Below, piece by piece: positions 8,573 to 18,673 of a stretch of 64,000 nt of DNA. Position 1 is the first letter of the stretch, and every line of letters begins with the position of its first letter. The DNA lies in NCBI RefSeq assembly GCF_009856825.1, contig NZ_WVTD01000001.1, forward strand, positions 1 to 64,000. The letters run 5' to 3'. Below the pieces are notes generated by a model, which worked only from the letters and a program-made list of their open reading frames with translations, searched no databases and was not told the origin of the DNA. The translations under genes were made by a program, and so were the position numbers. This DNA comes from Novosphingobium silvae. GTDB taxonomy: Bacteria; Pseudomonadota; Alphaproteobacteria; Sphingomonadales; Sphingomonadaceae.

Positions 8573-10054
8573 TCAGCGGGCGGGCTGCGGGGGAACGATG
8601 GCCACCCATCCGGGCCCGATGCGCCGGAAGCGGAGGCCTGGCACCATCACGTCGCGCTCCCTCAGGCGCGCGATGACGGTGGCTGCATTCCAGCGGTGCA
8701 GGTTGTCGTGCTCGCCCCAGAAGATGGTCGGGCAGGTGCGCGACAGCGCTCGCGATCCGGCGGGCGCCAGATCAAAGCCCATTGCCTCTGCCACGTACCG
8801 ATATCCGAAAGGCACGACCTGCGCGTTGTCGCGGGGCAGTGCGACAAAGACCGCGTCGTTCCAGTCGGGATAGGCGTGGACGATCGTGCCCGGGCAGCGG
8901 GCGACCTCGGCAGCGACGACCCGGCCGCTGCCGAACCAGCCGTCTCGCGCGGCGGCAGCCCTGGTGTTGTGCACCATCGCCAGCACCGCCGCCACGAATG
9001 CCGCCGCCAGCACCAGCAGGCGCAGACGCGCTCCGAGGGCGTCGAGGAGCCGTCCGAAGCCGAGCGCAACGCCAAGCGCCACGGCCGCGAACAGGACCAT
9101 CATGTATTTCTCGATCACCATCGGCCGCAGCATGTGCAGGGCAACGATCCCTGTCGCGGCAATCGCTACCCCGGTGGCCAGCAGCGCCAGCGCCCCCGCT
9201 TCGCCCGAGGGCTTGCGCAGCAGCAGCACGTCGCGCGCCATCAGCCCGGCTCCCGCCAGCGCGCCCACCAGCAGCACCAGGTTCGCCGTCAGGCTGTGGA
9301 CCACGCCTCTCTCGATCGCCCACCGAGCGGACGCAAAGCCCGGTTCGATCCAGAAGACGCTGGTGTTGGCCAGCCACATGGGCAACTGCACGGCGGTGAC
9401 GGCAACGAGGATCAGCCCCGCGACGAGCGGCGGCACGGCGATGGCCCGCACCCGCCGCCAGTCGCGCTGCCAGAACGCAGGAACAAGGAACACCCCTGCC
9501 AGCGCCGCGCAGGTGAGCGAAGAGATGATGTGGGTATTGAAGCCCACCAAAGCGGCAATCCAGTAGGTCACTCGCCGCGCCGTGCTCGCTTTCGCTCCGG
9601 CGACATGCCAGGCACAGAGCGCCAATGCCAGCACACTGCCGGAGCAGAGCGACAGGAAGTACGAGCGCAGTTCGCTGCCCTCCAGCAGGGTCCATTCGTT
9701 CGCCGCGACCGCGAGCACCAGCCCGGCTGCGGCCGACGCCAGCCGCGGCACGTCACGCACGATCGCAATGCAGCCGACCACTGCCAGCCCGCCGATCGCC
9801 AGGTTGAGCAGGCGGTGATGCGAAATCGGCCCCAGCCAGGCCGTCGCCCGCGCCAGCGCGTAGTAGAGCGGCGGGTGATTATCGGCGAGCCAGCTGTCCC
9901 TCATCGCCGCCAACCACGGCACGCCGGGGCGCGAGACGAACTGCGTGTAAAGCTCGTCGTACCACGGCCCCCGGTGCAGGCAGGCCCATGTCAGTGCCAG
10001 GGCAAGCAGCAGGAGCGTCGCAGGCGCGATGCCGCGGGTGATCGAACGGGTCAT
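8573..10054 (-). CDS. GT39/ArnT-like integral membrane glycosyltransferase
   Basis: This 493-residue protein has about ten hydrophobic segments. After the first membrane helix the periplasmic loop contains WYDELYTQF, giving the Asp-Glu pair typical of GT-C enzymes (PMT/ArnT type), and then DNHPPLYYALA, a hallmark of the PF13231 family. These enzymes use polyprenyl-phosphate sugars to modify lipids or proteins on the outer face of the inner membrane. The acceptor is not identifiable. It is convergent with the VOC gene. Confidence 0.82.
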   Translation of the reverse strand: MTRSITRGIAPATLLLLALALTWACLHRGPWYDELYTQFVSRPGVPWLAAMRDSWLADNHPPLYYALARATAWLGPISHHRLLNLAIGGLAVVGCIAIVRDVPRLASAAAGLVLAVAANEWTLLEGSELRSYFLSLCSGSVLALALCAWHVAGAKASTARRVTYWIAALVGFNTHIISSLTCAALAGVFLVPAFWQRDWRRVRAIAVPPLVAGLILVAVTAVQLPMWLANTSVFWIEPGFASARWAIERGVVHSLTANLVLLVGALAGAGLMARDVLLLRKPSGEAGALALLATGVAIAATGIVALHMLRPMVIEKYMMVLFAAVALGVALGFGRLLDALGARLRLLVLAAAFVAAVLAMVHNTRAAAARDGWFGSGRVVAAEVARCPGTIVHAYPDWNDAVFVALPRDNAQVVPFGYRYVAEAMGFDLAPAGSRALSRTCPTIFWGEHDNLHRWNAATVIARLRERDVMVPGLRFRRIGPGWVAIVPPQPAR

Positions 10055-10159
10055 GGGCAGGCTCGCATGAGGGTCGGCGCGGCGCGCGACGCACGGCAGG
10101 ACTAGCGCGGCTGTGGCAAACGGGGCGTTAACTTCCCAGGGAGCCGCGGCCAGCGTCCC

Positions 10160-10771
10160 TCAGTTCCCGCGCGAGAGCAGGAACACGGCGTGCTCGGCGC
10201 GGAAATTGGCCGCGGCCGCGCTGCAGTTCTGGTCCCCGGACAGGAACCAGCGCCCTTCCACGGTGATCCCGCGTTCCTTCACCAGAGCGCGGAAGTCGTT
10301 GATGGTGAGGTGGTGGATGTTGGGCGTCTCGTACCAGCCGACCGGCAGGAGCCGCGTCACCGGCATCCGCCCGTTCCACATGAGCGAGACGCGCACGCGC
10401 CAGTGGGCGAAGTTCGGGAAGCTGACGAAGGCCTTGCGCCCGATGCGCAGCAGCTCGTCCAGCACCTTGTCGGGCCGCATCGTCGTCTGCAGCGTCTGGC
10501 TGAGGATCGCGTAGTCGACGGATTTGTCGGGATAGAAGGCCAGGTCCTTGTCGGCATCGCCCTGGATCACCGACAGCCCGCGCGCGACACAGGCGCCCAC
10601 GTTGGCCGCGTCGATCTCCATCCCCCGCGTGGCGCAGCCCTGCCCTGCCTGCAGCGCCTGCATCAGCGTGCCGTCGCCGCAGCCGACGTCGAGCACGCTG
10701 GACCCGGGCGAAACATTCTCGGCGATCACGGCGAGATCGGGGCGCAGGCTTGCTGCATGCGCGGCGTTCAT
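10160..10771 (-). CDS. metW: Methionine biosynthesis protein MetW
   Basis: This 203-residue class I SAM-dependent methyltransferase-like protein has motif I VLDVGCGDGTLM near residue 27, followed by the MetW-typical SFPNFAHWRVR and NIHHLTINDF. MetW works with MetX in homoserine acylation in many proteobacteria. The ATG (complement of 10769-10771) overlaps the stop of the upstream GNAT gene as ATGA. It is the last gene of the metX-GNAT-metW run. Confidence 0.93.
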   Translation of the reverse strand: MNAAHAASLRPDLAVIAENVSPGSSVLDVGCGDGTLMQALQAGQGCATRGMEIDAANVGACVARGLSVIQGDADKDLAFYPDKSVDYAILSQTLQTTMRPDKVLDELLRIGRKAFVSFPNFAHWRVRVSLMWNGRMPVTRLLPVGWYETPNIHHLTINDFRALVKERGITVEGRWFLSGDQNCSAAAANFRAEHAVFLLSRGN

Positions 10772-11205
10772 GCGGCATCCTCCGCCAGCCGGGCCGCGAA
10801 GGCCGGGTCGAGGCGTTCCATCATCATCTCCGGCCTTGCCAGCGGCGTGAAGCCTAGCTTGGCGTAGACCCCGTGCGCATCGGCCGTCGTCAGACCGAAG
10901 CGACGAATGCCGGCGTACCAGGGATGCTCGACGAACCAGCCTGCCATGCGTCGCCCGAGGCCTTGTCCGCGCACCGGTTCGTCGACCCATACGTCGGCGA
11001 GCCAGGCAAAGCTGGCACGGTCCGAGATGACGCGCGCGAAGCCCACCTGCCCGTGATCGGGATGGTATGCCCCCAGGCAGTGCGATCCCGCGATCTGCCG
11101 CTCCACCTGCGCGATCGCGATGCCGGGGCACCAGTAGCTGGACGCGAGCCAGCCGTGCACCCGCGGAAGGTCGATGCGCTGCCGCTCGTCCGAAAGCTCG
11201 ATCAT
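10768..11205 (-). CDS. GNAT-family N-acetyltransferase
   Basis: This 145-residue protein has the acetyl-CoA-binding core of the GNAT fold ([20 protein letters not shown], the R/QxxGxG/A motif), followed by [20 protein letters not shown]. The substrate is unknown. It sits between metX and metW with 4-base overlaps on both sides, so it must be translated together with the methionine genes. Most relatives have metX and metW adjacent, so this is either a local insertion or a lineage feature. Confidence 0.88.
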   Translation of the reverse strand: MIELSDERQRIDLPRVHGWLASSYWCPGIAIAQVERQIAGSHCLGAYHPDHGQVGFARVISDRASFAWLADVWVDEPVRGQGLGRRMAGWFVEHPWYAGIRRFGLTTADAHGVYAKLGFTPLARPEMMMERLDPAFAARLAEDAA

Positions 11206-12311
11206 CCCAGGAACCCTTCCACTACCCGGTCGAGCGCAGGCACGTCGAGCAGGAAGGAATCGTGCCCATAGGGAGCGGAAAGCTCGACGAAGCTGACCGG
11301 AAGCCCGGCCGCGTTCAGCGCATGGGTGACGGTGCGCGATTCCGCCGTGGGATAGAGCCAGTCCGTATCGAAGCTGACGAGGCAGTATCGCGCCTTCGAT
11401 TTCGCGAAAGCATTGGCGAGCAGGCCGCCGTGCTCCTCGGCCAGGTCGAAGTAGTCCATGGCGCGGGTGATATAGAGGTACGAATTCGCATCAAAGCGGT
11501 CTGTGAACGACAGGCCCTGGTAGCGCAGGTACGATTCGATCTGGAAGTCCGCGTCGAAGCCGAAAGTCTTCTCCTCGCGGTTCTGCAGCCGGCGGCCGAA
11601 CTTCTCCGTCAGCCCGGCCTCGGAAAGGTAGGTGATGTGCGCGGCCATGCGAGCCACCGAAAGGCCTTTTTCCGGCCCTTTGCCGAAGGCGTAGTAATTA
11701 CCGTCACGCCAGGCCGGATCCGCCATGATCGCCTGCCGTCCCACTTCATGGAAGGCGATGTTCTGGGCCGAGTGGCGCGCGGTGGAAGCCAGCACCAGCA
11801 CGGCGCGGGTGCGCTCGGGGAAGTTGGCGGCAAGGCTGAGGGCCTGCATCCCCCCCATCGAGCCGCCGACGAGCGCATGGAGGCTGTCTATCCCGAGCGC
11901 ATCCAGGACGGCGATATGGCCCTTCACCATGTCGCGGATGGTGATGACCGGAAAGCGCATGCCCCAAGGCTCGCCATCGGGCGACAGGCTGGCGGGGCCC
12001 GTCGAGCCCATGCACGAGCCAATCACATTGGCGCAGATCACGAAGTAGCGATCGGTGTCGATCGGCTTGCCCGGCCCGACCATGCGCACCCACCAGCCCG
12101 GCTTGCCCGTCTTGGGGTGATCGGAGACGACGTGATGGTCCCCGGTCAGCGCATGGCAGATGAAGATCGCGTTATCCTTGGCCGCGTTCAGCGTTCCGCA
12201 GGTCTCGTAGGCGATGCGGGGGCAGGCAAGGCTCTGCCCACCATCCAGCATCAGCGGCATGTCGAGATCGAGGAACCTGTTTTCGGTAGGAATAGTGGGG
12301 GACGTCGCCAT
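11202..12311 (-). CDS. metX: Homoserine O-acetyltransferase/succinyltransferase MetX
   Basis: This 369-residue alpha/beta-hydrolase-fold enzyme has the nucleophile elbow [10 protein letters not shown] (Ser151). The catalytic Asp lies in SFDTDWLYP, and the His in YGHDSFLLD near the C-terminus. It activates homoserine for sulfhydrylation, the committed step to methionine. It leads the metX-GNAT-metW run. The 99-base gap to divergent hisC holds both promoters; no SAM-II-type riboswitch was recognised there. Confidence 0.95.
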   Translation of the reverse strand: MATSPTIPTENRFLDLDMPLMLDGGQSLACPRIAYETCGTLNAAKDNAIFICHALTGDHHVVSDHPKTGKPGWWVRMVGPGKPIDTDRYFVICANVIGSCMGSTGPASLSPDGEPWGMRFPVITIRDMVKGHIAVLDALGIDSLHALVGGSMGGMQALSLAANFPERTRAVLVLASTARHSAQNIAFHEVGRQAIMADPAWRDGNYYAFGKGPEKGLSVARMAAHITYLSEAGLTEKFGRRLQNREEKTFGFDADFQIESYLRYQGLSFTDRFDANSYLYITRAMDYFDLAEEHGGLLANAFAKSKARYCLVSFDTDWLYPTAESRTVTHALNAAGLPVSFVELSAPYGHDSFLLDVPALDRVVEGFLG

Positions 12312-12410
12312 GATGTTTCGCCAGATGGGAGATCGCCATTAGGGAATCAATCGGTTCGCCGCAATCGGCCACTGTCATTGAAGGCCACGCTGGGTTATGG
12401 GCCGCGCGTC

Positions 12411-13535
12411 ATGAGCGAAACCGATACGTCCGCGCCGACCCTGGCAAAGTGCCCCGCCCCCAAGCCCTGGATCGAGGCGATCCATGCCTATGTCCCCGGC
12501 AGGTCCAAGGGCAAGGACGGACGCCCCCTCGTCAAGCTTTCCGCGAACGAGAACCCGCTCGGCACGAGCCCCGCCGCCCTTGCCGCGCGCGCCCAGGCCC
12601 CGGCCTTGTACCCCGATCCGGACAGCACCGAACTGCGCGCCGCCATCGGCGCGCGCCACGGGATCGATGCGGCGCGCATCGTCATGGGCACAGGCTCGGA
12701 CGAACTGCTCAACCTCGCGGCGCAGGGATATGCAGGTCCCGGCGACGAGGTCATCTACGTACGCTACGGCTTCTCGGTCTACGACATCGCCGCAAGGCGC
12801 TGCGGCGCGACCCCGGTCGTCGCCCCGGACTGCGACTTCGGCACCGACGTCGATGCGCTGCTGGCCCTGGTGAGCGAGCGGACGCGCGTCGTCTTCGTGG
12901 CCAATCCCAACAATCCGACCGGCTCTTTCCTGCCCGGCGGAGAGATCGCGCGGCTGCACGCGGGGCTGCCCTCCGACGTCCTGCTGGTGATCGACCAGGC
13001 CTATGGCGAGTATGTCGCGGCCCACGACGACGATGGCGGTCTCGCCCTCGCCGAGGCGCACGAAAACGTCCTTGTCACCCGCACCTTCTCCAAGATCTTC
13101 GGCCTTGCCGGTGAGCGCGTGGGCTGGGCGACGGGAGCGCCCGGCATCATCGCCACGCTAAACCGCATCCGTGGCCCCTTCAACGTCTCGGCGACCGGAC
13201 AGGCCATGGCCCTGGCCGCGCTGGGAGACGCCGCTTTCCTCGAGGACAGCCGCGTCCACAACCGCGACGAGCGCGCGCGCTTCGTGGGTCAGCTCGAAGC
13301 GCTCGGCAACCATGGGCTGCGTCCCTTGCCGAGCCAGGCGAACTTCGTCCTCGTGCTGTTCGAGGGAGCGCTGACGGCCGAGGCCGCGTTCGAGGGACTT
13401 GCCGAGCGCGGGTACATCGTGCGCTGGCTGCCCGGACAGGGGCTGCGACAGGCGCTGCGCATCACGATCGGCAAGTGCGAGGACATGGACGCGATCGCGG
13501 CCGGTCTGCGCGAGATGGCGGAAAACGCGAAGTGA
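12411..13535 (+). CDS. hisC: Histidinol-phosphate/aromatic aminotransferase
   Basis: This 374-residue class I/II PLP aminotransferase starts at the ATG at 12411 ([12 protein letters not shown]). Key features are [10 protein letters not shown] near the N-terminus, [11 protein letters not shown], and the PLP lysine in [16 protein letters not shown] (Lys228). The C-terminus carries ALRITIG. HisC acts in histidine synthesis and often also on aromatic or prephenate substrates. Placement 31 bases before the prephenate dehydrogenase gene supports the aromatic role. The frame runs far upstream without a stop, but only as antisense of metX. Confidence 0.92.
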   Translation: MSETDTSAPTLAKCPAPKPWIEAIHAYVPGRSKGKDGRPLVKLSANENPLGTSPAALAARAQAPALYPDPDSTELRAAIGARHGIDAARIVMGTGSDELLNLAAQGYAGPGDEVIYVRYGFSVYDIAARRCGATPVVAPDCDFGTDVDALLALVSERTRVVFVANPNNPTGSFLPGGEIARLHAGLPSDVLLVIDQAYGEYVAAHDDDGGLALAEAHENVLVTRTFSKIFGLAGERVGWATGAPGIIATLNRIRGPFNVSATGQAMALAALGDAAFLEDSRVHNRDERARFVGQLEALGNHGLRPLPSQANFVLVLFEGALTAEAAFEGLAERGYIVRWLPGQGLRQALRITIGKCEDMDAIAAGLREMAENAK

Positions 13536-13566
13536 TCCGCGCGTCCATCAATCGGGGTATCGCCGC

Positions 13567-14490
13567 ATGACCTTCGCGACGATCGCCATCATCGGTCTTG
13601 GCCTTCAGGGCGGGTCCATCGGGCTGGCGGTGCGCGAGTACCTGCCCGAGGCGCGCACCACCGGCTACGACATCAACCCCGCGCACCGCGCCCGCGCCGC
13701 CGAGCGCCGCCTTGTCGACACCGTGTGCGACAGCGCCGCCGAAGCCGTGCGGCAGGCCGATCTCGTAATCTTCTGCGTCCCTCCGGGCGCGATGGGCATC
13801 GCTGCCGAGCAGATCCGCGCCGCCTTGCCGGCACACACGCTCGTCAGCGACGTGGGCTCGTCGAAGGAAGCGATCGCCAAGGCGCTGGGAGAAGCCCTGC
13901 CCGACCATCTCGTGATCCCCGCCCACCCGGTCGCGGGCACCGAGAACTCCGGGCCGGACGCCGGCTTTGCGCACCTGTTCCGCAACCGCTGGTGCATTGT
14001 CACGCCGCCGGACAAGGTCGACATGCTGAAGCTGTCGGAACTCGTCGCCTTCTGGGAGGCGCTTGGCGCCAACGTCGAGATCATGACGCCCGCGCACCAC
14101 GACCTCGTGCTCGCGGTGACAAGCCACCTGCCGCACCTCATCGCCTACACCATCGTGGGCACCGCCTCCGACCTCGAGGACGTGACCCAGGGTGAGGTCA
14201 TCAAGTATTCGGCCGGCGGCTTCCGCGATTTCACCCGCATCGCCGCCTCCGATCCGACGATGTGGCGCGACGTGTTCCTCTCGAACCGGGAGGCCGTGCT
14301 CACCATGCTGCAGCGCTTCACCGAGGACCTGACCGCGCTGCAGCGGGCGATCCGCGTGGGCGACGCCGATACCCTGTTCGACCAGTTCACCCGCACCCGC
14401 GCCATTCGCCGCTCGATCATCGAGGAAGGCCAGGACGATTCCCGCCCCGATTTCGGACGAGGCGACCACGAGGCTGCAAAGAATCCCTGA
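13567..14490 (+). CDS. tyrC: Prephenate/arogenate dehydrogenase
   Basis: This 307-residue protein has the NAD(P)-binding Rossmann motif at the extreme N-terminus (IIGLGLQGGSIGLA). Further family motifs are FCVPPGAM, SDVGSSKEAI, HPVAGTENSGPDA (catalytic-region His) and VTSHLPHLIAY. It oxidatively decarboxylates prephenate and/or arogenate for tyrosine synthesis. It follows hisC in the same direction, probably one operon. The length fits the family without a chorismate mutase or ACT domain. Confidence 0.92.
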   Translation: MTFATIAIIGLGLQGGSIGLAVREYLPEARTTGYDINPAHRARAAERRLVDTVCDSAAEAVRQADLVIFCVPPGAMGIAAEQIRAALPAHTLVSDVGSSKEAIAKALGEALPDHLVIPAHPVAGTENSGPDAGFAHLFRNRWCIVTPPDKVDMLKLSELVAFWEALGANVEIMTPAHHDLVLAVTSHLPHLIAYTIVGTASDLEDVTQGEVIKYSAGGFRDFTRIAASDPTMWRDVFLSNREAVLTMLQRFTEDLTALQRAIRVGDADTLFDQFTRTRAIRRSIIEEGQDDSRPDFGRGDHEAAKNP

Positions 14491-14557
14491 GCCCCCGGGA
14501 GCCCGGGGCGGCCTCGAGGTTTCCTGCGGGAAACATCCTCTCGAGGACGACCCTTAC

Positions 14558-15370
14558 ATGCAGCTCTCGCACACGCAGCTTTCCATCGTCACCACGCTCG
14601 ATTACGCGGTGCCCCATCCCGAGCTCGGCCCGGTCGACTGCCTGCTTCAGGTGGAAGCGGCGATGATCCCCGAGCAGAGCGTTCTTCAGGCGCGGATCGA
14701 CCTTCCTCCCGTCGACCATTTCGCCCGGGTGGCGGCGCAGGCCCAGATCGGCGAGCGCATCTGGCTGCGCACGTCGGGCCCGCTGCAGGTCCGCTACGAG
14801 GCCACCGTCTCGATCGAACGCATGCTGGCGGAGATCGACACGCTTCCCGCCGTGCCCCCGCACCTGCTGCCCGGCGAAACCGTCGATTACCTCATGCCCT
14901 CGCGATACTGCACGTCGGACACCTTCCACGAGTTCGTGGAGCAGGAGTTTGGGCCGCTACAGGGCGGCGCCCGCGTCGGCGCCATCCGCGACTTCATCGC
15001 CCGCACTCTCACCTACGAAGCCGGGTCGAGCGATGCGTTCACCACGGCGGCCGATACGTTCCAAAGCCGCAAGGGCGTCTGCCGCGACTATGCGCACCTG
15101 ATGATCGCCCTGGTGCGCGCCAGCGCGATCCCCGCGCGCTTCGCCAGCGTCTATGGCCTCGGCGTGGAGCCGCAGGACTTCCATGCCGTGGCGGAAGTCT
15201 TCCTCGACGGCGCGTGGCATATGGTCGATGCCACCGGCATGACTTCGCCTGACCGCATCGCCAAGATCGGCGTCGGACGAGACGCGGCGGACGTCTCGTT
15301 CCTTTCGAGCTTCGGCAAGGTGGAACTGCTATCCCAGAGCGTTCAGGTAACCGAACTGGTGCCGGCGTAG
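14558..15370 (+). CDS. Transglutaminase-like cysteine peptidase family protein
   Basis: This 270-residue protein has an N-terminal beta domain of about 130 residues followed by a transglutaminase core. The likely catalytic triad is Cys in GVCRDYAHLM, His in DFHAVAEVF and Asp in MVDATG. Bacterial relatives are mostly cytoplasmic and of unknown substrate, and no signal peptide is seen. It may be co-transcribed with tyrC, 67 bases upstream. Confidence 0.87.
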   Translation: MQLSHTQLSIVTTLDYAVPHPELGPVDCLLQVEAAMIPEQSVLQARIDLPPVDHFARVAAQAQIGERIWLRTSGPLQVRYEATVSIERMLAEIDTLPAVPPHLLPGETVDYLMPSRYCTSDTFHEFVEQEFGPLQGGARVGAIRDFIARTLTYEAGSSDAFTTAADTFQSRKGVCRDYAHLMIALVRASAIPARFASVYGLGVEPQDFHAVAEVFLDGAWHMVDATGMTSPDRIAKIGVGRDAADVSFLSSFGKVELLSQSVQVTELVPA

Positions 15371-15407
15371 GAAAGGCGGCCCTTAAACGTCGGCGGGGCG
15401 GGCGAAC

Positions 15408-16319
15408 TCAGTCCGCCTTCCAGCCGATCTCAGCGGCGGCGGCGGACTTGGGGATGTCGGTCAGCGCCTCGTTCACGGTGATCGTCTCGCCCGGCGCCAG
15501 CTGCCGCTTCGCCGGCACCACTTCCTTCTGGTAGACGATGGTCTCGCGCCGGTCGCGAAGCACCACCAGCAGCGAGGGGACGCTGCGGCCCTGCGCGCCG
15601 ATGTTGGTGATGGTGCCGCTGACGCTGAAGAACTCGGTCCCGTCCGGCAGGGGCTTGCGGTCCTGCCGGTTGCGCGGGAAGTCCAGCCTGAGATCGGGCT
15701 GGGCCTGCTGGAAGGTCTGGCGCGGGATCGGCACCCAGTCGGGCAGCCCTCCGAAGGCGACCGCCGCCGTGAGCCCAAGGGTGGAGATCGCGAAGATCAC
15801 CGCCGCGTAAGTCGCGATCCGGGTCCAGTTGCGACGCGGACGGAACGGCGGCGAGAAATCGAACCTCGACGTGTTCTCGTCGGCATAGGGCCGGTTCAGC
15901 GTATCATCGTAGTAGGCGCTGGCGGCAGCGGGCTTCAGACGCGGCGCACCGGCATCCGGCACCGTTCGGGCGGGCGAAGGAGCGGCTGCAGGCTCGGGCG
16001 CGGTCTCGTCCAGCGGCGCGGATGGACGGGGCACGACGATCGCCGGGCGCTGCGCTGGAGCGCGCGCCGGCTGCTCGGCTGCGGGTTGCTCGGGCACGGC
16101 AGGCGGCGAAGCGGGCGACGTCTCCGCCGGAGACTCTGCCCCAGCCTTTACAGGAGCCTCTGCCCGGCCTTCTGCGGCTACCGGTTCGATCGCGAGTTCC
16201 GGGCCTTCCTGGAACCAGCTGTGCCGGCACTTGGCGCAGCGCACCGTCCGGCCTTCCACGCCGATGGCACTGTCCGGTACGGCGTAGCGCGTAGAGCAGG
16301 CGGGGCACGCGATGATCAT
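15408..16319 (-). CDS. MJ0042-type zinc-ribbon membrane protein
   Basis: This 303-residue protein opens MIIACPACSTRYAVPD. Cys5, Cys8, Cys28 and Cys31 (CPAC, CAKC) form a zinc ribbon of the MJ0042 family. A long Pro/Ala/Glu-rich region follows, then one transmembrane helix near residues 195-215 and a C-terminal domain resembling DUF3426. The function is unknown. It is divergent from ftsE, an arrangement common in sphingomonads. An alternative ATG at 16328 adds three residues. Confidence 0.85.
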   Translation of the reverse strand: MIIACPACSTRYAVPDSAIGVEGRTVRCAKCRHSWFQEGPELAIEPVAAEGRAEAPVKAGAESPAETSPASPPAVPEQPAAEQPARAPAQRPAIVVPRPSAPLDETAPEPAAAPSPARTVPDAGAPRLKPAAASAYYDDTLNRPYADENTSRFDFSPPFRPRRNWTRIATYAAVIFAISTLGLTAAVAFGGLPDWVPIPRQTFQQAQPDLRLDFPRNRQDRKPLPDGTEFFSVSGTITNIGAQGRSVPSLLVVLRDRRETIVYQKEVVPAKRQLAPGETITVNEALTDIPKSAAAAEIGWKAD

Positions 16320-16463
16320 GATTGTCATGCATAAGCACGGTTGCCTCGCGCGCGACAAGGACTCACCCTGTGGGTTCGCGCCCTGACGGTCTTTTTTCCA
16401 CATGCAATGACCGCTATAGGCCTCGCTGTCGCCGGTTCGGCCCGAGTGAGACACTAGACGAGC

Positions 16464-17177
16464 ATGAGCGCGGACGGCGAAATCATCCACTTCGACAATG
16501 TCGGACTGCGCTATGGCACCGACCGCGAGGTCCTGAGCGACCTCACGTTCACGCTGTTCGAAGGCCGCTTCTACTTCCTCACCGGCGCGAGCGGCGCGGG
16601 CAAGACGTCCCTGCTGAAGCTGCTCTACCTTGCCCAGCGCCCTTCGAGCGGGGCCATACGGATGTTCGGCACCGATGCCATCACCCTGCCTCGCGGCCGC
16701 CTGCCGATGCTGCGCCGGCGCATCGGCGTCGTGTTCCAGGACTTCCGTCTGGTGGAGCACCTTTCCGCCTTCGACAACGTTGCCCTGCCCCTTCGCGTGG
16801 CCGGCCACCGCGAGCGGGACCTGGCAGGACCGGTGCGCGACATCCTCGAATGGGTGGGCCTGGCCGACCGGATCGAAGCGCGGCCAGAGACGCTTTCGGG
16901 CGGAGAGCAGCAACGCGTCGCCATCGCGCGGGCAGTCATCGCCCGGCCCGCGATGCTGGTGGCGGACGAGCCCACGGGCAACGTCGACCCGGACATGGCG
17001 CTCAAGCTCATGCGCCTGTTCGAGATGCTCAACCGGCAGGGCACGACGGTTGTCGTCGCGACCCACGACCTCGACCTTCTGCGCAAGGTGCCCGAGAGCC
17101 TCATCATGAGGCTGGACCGCGGACGCCTCTCCGATCCCACCGGCGCGCTGCGCTATCCGCCACGGAGGCCAGCGTGA
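16464..17177 (+). CDS. ftsE: Cell division ATP-binding protein FtsE
   Basis: This 237-residue ABC ATPase has Walker A GASGAGKTS (residues 41-49), the signature LSGGEQQR and Walker B MLVADEPTG, followed by ATHDLDLL. FtsE pairs with FtsX at the divisome to regulate peptidoglycan hydrolases. The next gene is ftsX, whose GTG overlaps this stop as GTGA. Confidence 0.93.
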   Translation: MSADGEIIHFDNVGLRYGTDREVLSDLTFTLFEGRFYFLTGASGAGKTSLLKLLYLAQRPSSGAIRMFGTDAITLPRGRLPMLRRRIGVVFQDFRLVEHLSAFDNVALPLRVAGHRERDLAGPVRDILEWVGLADRIEARPETLSGGEQQRVAIARAVIARPAMLVADEPTGNVDPDMALKLMRLFEMLNRQGTTVVVATHDLDLLRKVPESLIMRLDRGRLSDPTGALRYPPRRPA

Positions 17178-18100
17178 AGGCGCTGCTCTCAAGGCTTCGC
17201 GGGCGCGGCCTTTCGGGCCGGAGGCGGGCCGAGATCATACCGGAAGGGCGCATGGCGGGGCCGATGCCCTGGGTCATCGCCATCATGGTCGCGCTCACCG
17301 CGATCGCGCTCGCCGCAGGCCTTGCCCTCGGCAACGCGGTTTCGTCCGCCCGCGCCGAGATCGACGGCGGCATCACTGTCCAGATCATCGAGCCGCGCTC
17401 GGAACTGCGTGCCGTGCAAGCCGCCCGCGCAGTTGAGGCGCTCAAGACGATGCCCTCCCTGGCCGGGCTGCGGCTCGTGCCGCAGGAGGAACTCGACGCA
17501 CTGATAGAACCCTGGCTCGGCACCGGCATCGCCTCGGCCACGGGATCGGCCATCCCTGTGCCGGCCCTTATCGACGTGCGCCTGAAAGGCCCTGCCACAC
17601 CGGCCCGGCTGCGCGAAGTAGCTTACCGCGTGGCGCACGTCGCGCCCAGTGCCAGGATCGATGCGCAATCGAACTGGCTGCGGCCCGTGTTCGAGGCGAT
17701 GGTCTCGCTCCAGGTGCTTTCGATCGCCCTCGTCGCGCTGCTGGCGCTGGCACTTGCGGCAGCGGTGCTGCTGGCGGCGCGCTCGGCATTGGGCGCCAAC
17801 CGCGACACCATCGAGATCGTCCACCTGCTTGGCGGCACCGACGCCCAGGTGGCCCGCGTGTTCCAGCGCTCGATCGGCTACGATGCGGCCGGGGGCGGCA
17901 CGGTGGGACTGGCGCTGGCGCTGGTAGTCATCCTCGCCCTTGCACGCCGCTTCTCGAGCCTTGGCGCAGGTCTCGTCGACAACGGGGCGCTGGCCTGGAC
18001 CGACTGGCTGCTGCTTGCCCTGGTGCCGGTCCTTGCGACCCTGCTCGCCATGGTCACCGCCCGGTTCACGGTGCTGCACGCACTGCGGCGCATGCTTTAG
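17174..18100 (+). CDS. ftsX: Cell division protein FtsX
   Basis: This 308-residue protein starts with GTG at 17174, overlapping the ftsE stop by 4 bases. It has one N-terminal transmembrane helix (about residues 32-52), a periplasmic domain of about 110 residues, and three C-terminal helices with the FtsX permease pattern EIVHLLGGTDAQVARVF between the first two. It transmits FtsE ATP hydrolysis to periplasmic wall hydrolase activators. Confidence 0.92.
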   Translation: MKALLSRLRGRGLSGRRRAEIIPEGRMAGPMPWVIAIMVALTAIALAAGLALGNAVSSARAEIDGGITVQIIEPRSELRAVQAARAVEALKTMPSLAGLRLVPQEELDALIEPWLGTGIASATGSAIPVPALIDVRLKGPATPARLREVAYRVAHVAPSARIDAQSNWLRPVFEAMVSLQVLSIALVALLALALAAAVLLAARSALGANRDTIEIVHLLGGTDAQVARVFQRSIGYDAAGGGTVGLALALVVILALARRFSSLGAGLVDNGALAWTDWLLLALVPVLATLLAMVTARFTVLHALRRML

Positions 18101-18139
18101 CCGCTGCTTTCGCGCGTGCCTGTGCTTATATAGACCTTG

Positions 18140-18673
18140 ATGTTCCGCCGCTTCGTCGCCTTTGTCCTGCTCGTCTGGCTTTTCGGCTTCCTGTGGTTCG
18201 CCATCGCGCTGCCGGGCCCGCTGCCCGCCAGCCAGCGCACGGACGTGATCATCGTGCTCACCGGCAGTTCCGGCCGGATCGAGCACGCACTCAAGGTGCT
18301 GGAAGAAGGCAAGGCGCCAGACCTGCTCGTCTCGGGAGTCGACCGGGAAGTGCGCCCGCGTGAATTTGCGGCGCAGTTTAGCGTGCCGCCCCGCCTGATG
18401 AAGTGCTGCGTGACGCTCGGCTACCGCGCCTACGACACGCGCTCCAACGCCATAGAGGCGGCGCAGTGGGTAGAAGAGCACGGCGCGAAATCGGTCCGCC
18501 TCGTGACCGCCGACTGGCACATGCGCCGCGCCGCGCTGGAACTGGGTCGCGAATTTCCCGAGGGCGTCAGGATCGAGCGGGACGGCGTACCTTCGCGGCC
18601 GAGCCTGGGCGCGCTCTTCCTTGAATACCACAAGCTGCTGGCCCGCGCCGCGCTAGACCTTTGGGAACGATGA
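18140..18673 (+). CDS. YdcF/SanA-family (DUF218) membrane protein
   Basis: The product has 177 residues from the ATG at 18140. There is one N-terminal transmembrane helix and then a DUF218 domain (VIIVLTGSSGRIEHAL, later TRSNAIEAA and LVTADWHMRRA). The family includes ElyC and SanA, implicated in envelope integrity and peptidoglycan lipid-carrier metabolism. The stop overlaps the plsC start (ATGA), so the two are translationally coupled downstream of ftsEX. Confidence 0.87.
   Translation: MFRRFVAFVLLVWLFGFLWFAIALPGPLPASQRTDVIIVLTGSSGRIEHALKVLEEGKAPDLLVSGVDREVRPREFAAQFSVPPRLMKCCVTLGYRAYDTRSNAIEAAQWVEEHGAKSVRLVTADWHMRRAALELGREFPEGVRIERDGVPSRPSLGALFLEYHKLLARAALDLWER

Noticed and set aside
12312..12410. 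SAM-responsive riboswitch before metX
   Set aside because: metX leaders in alphaproteobacteria can hold a SAM-II element, but I could not find its conserved GATTTG and GCTAAA parts or pseudoknot here. A covariance-model search would settle it.
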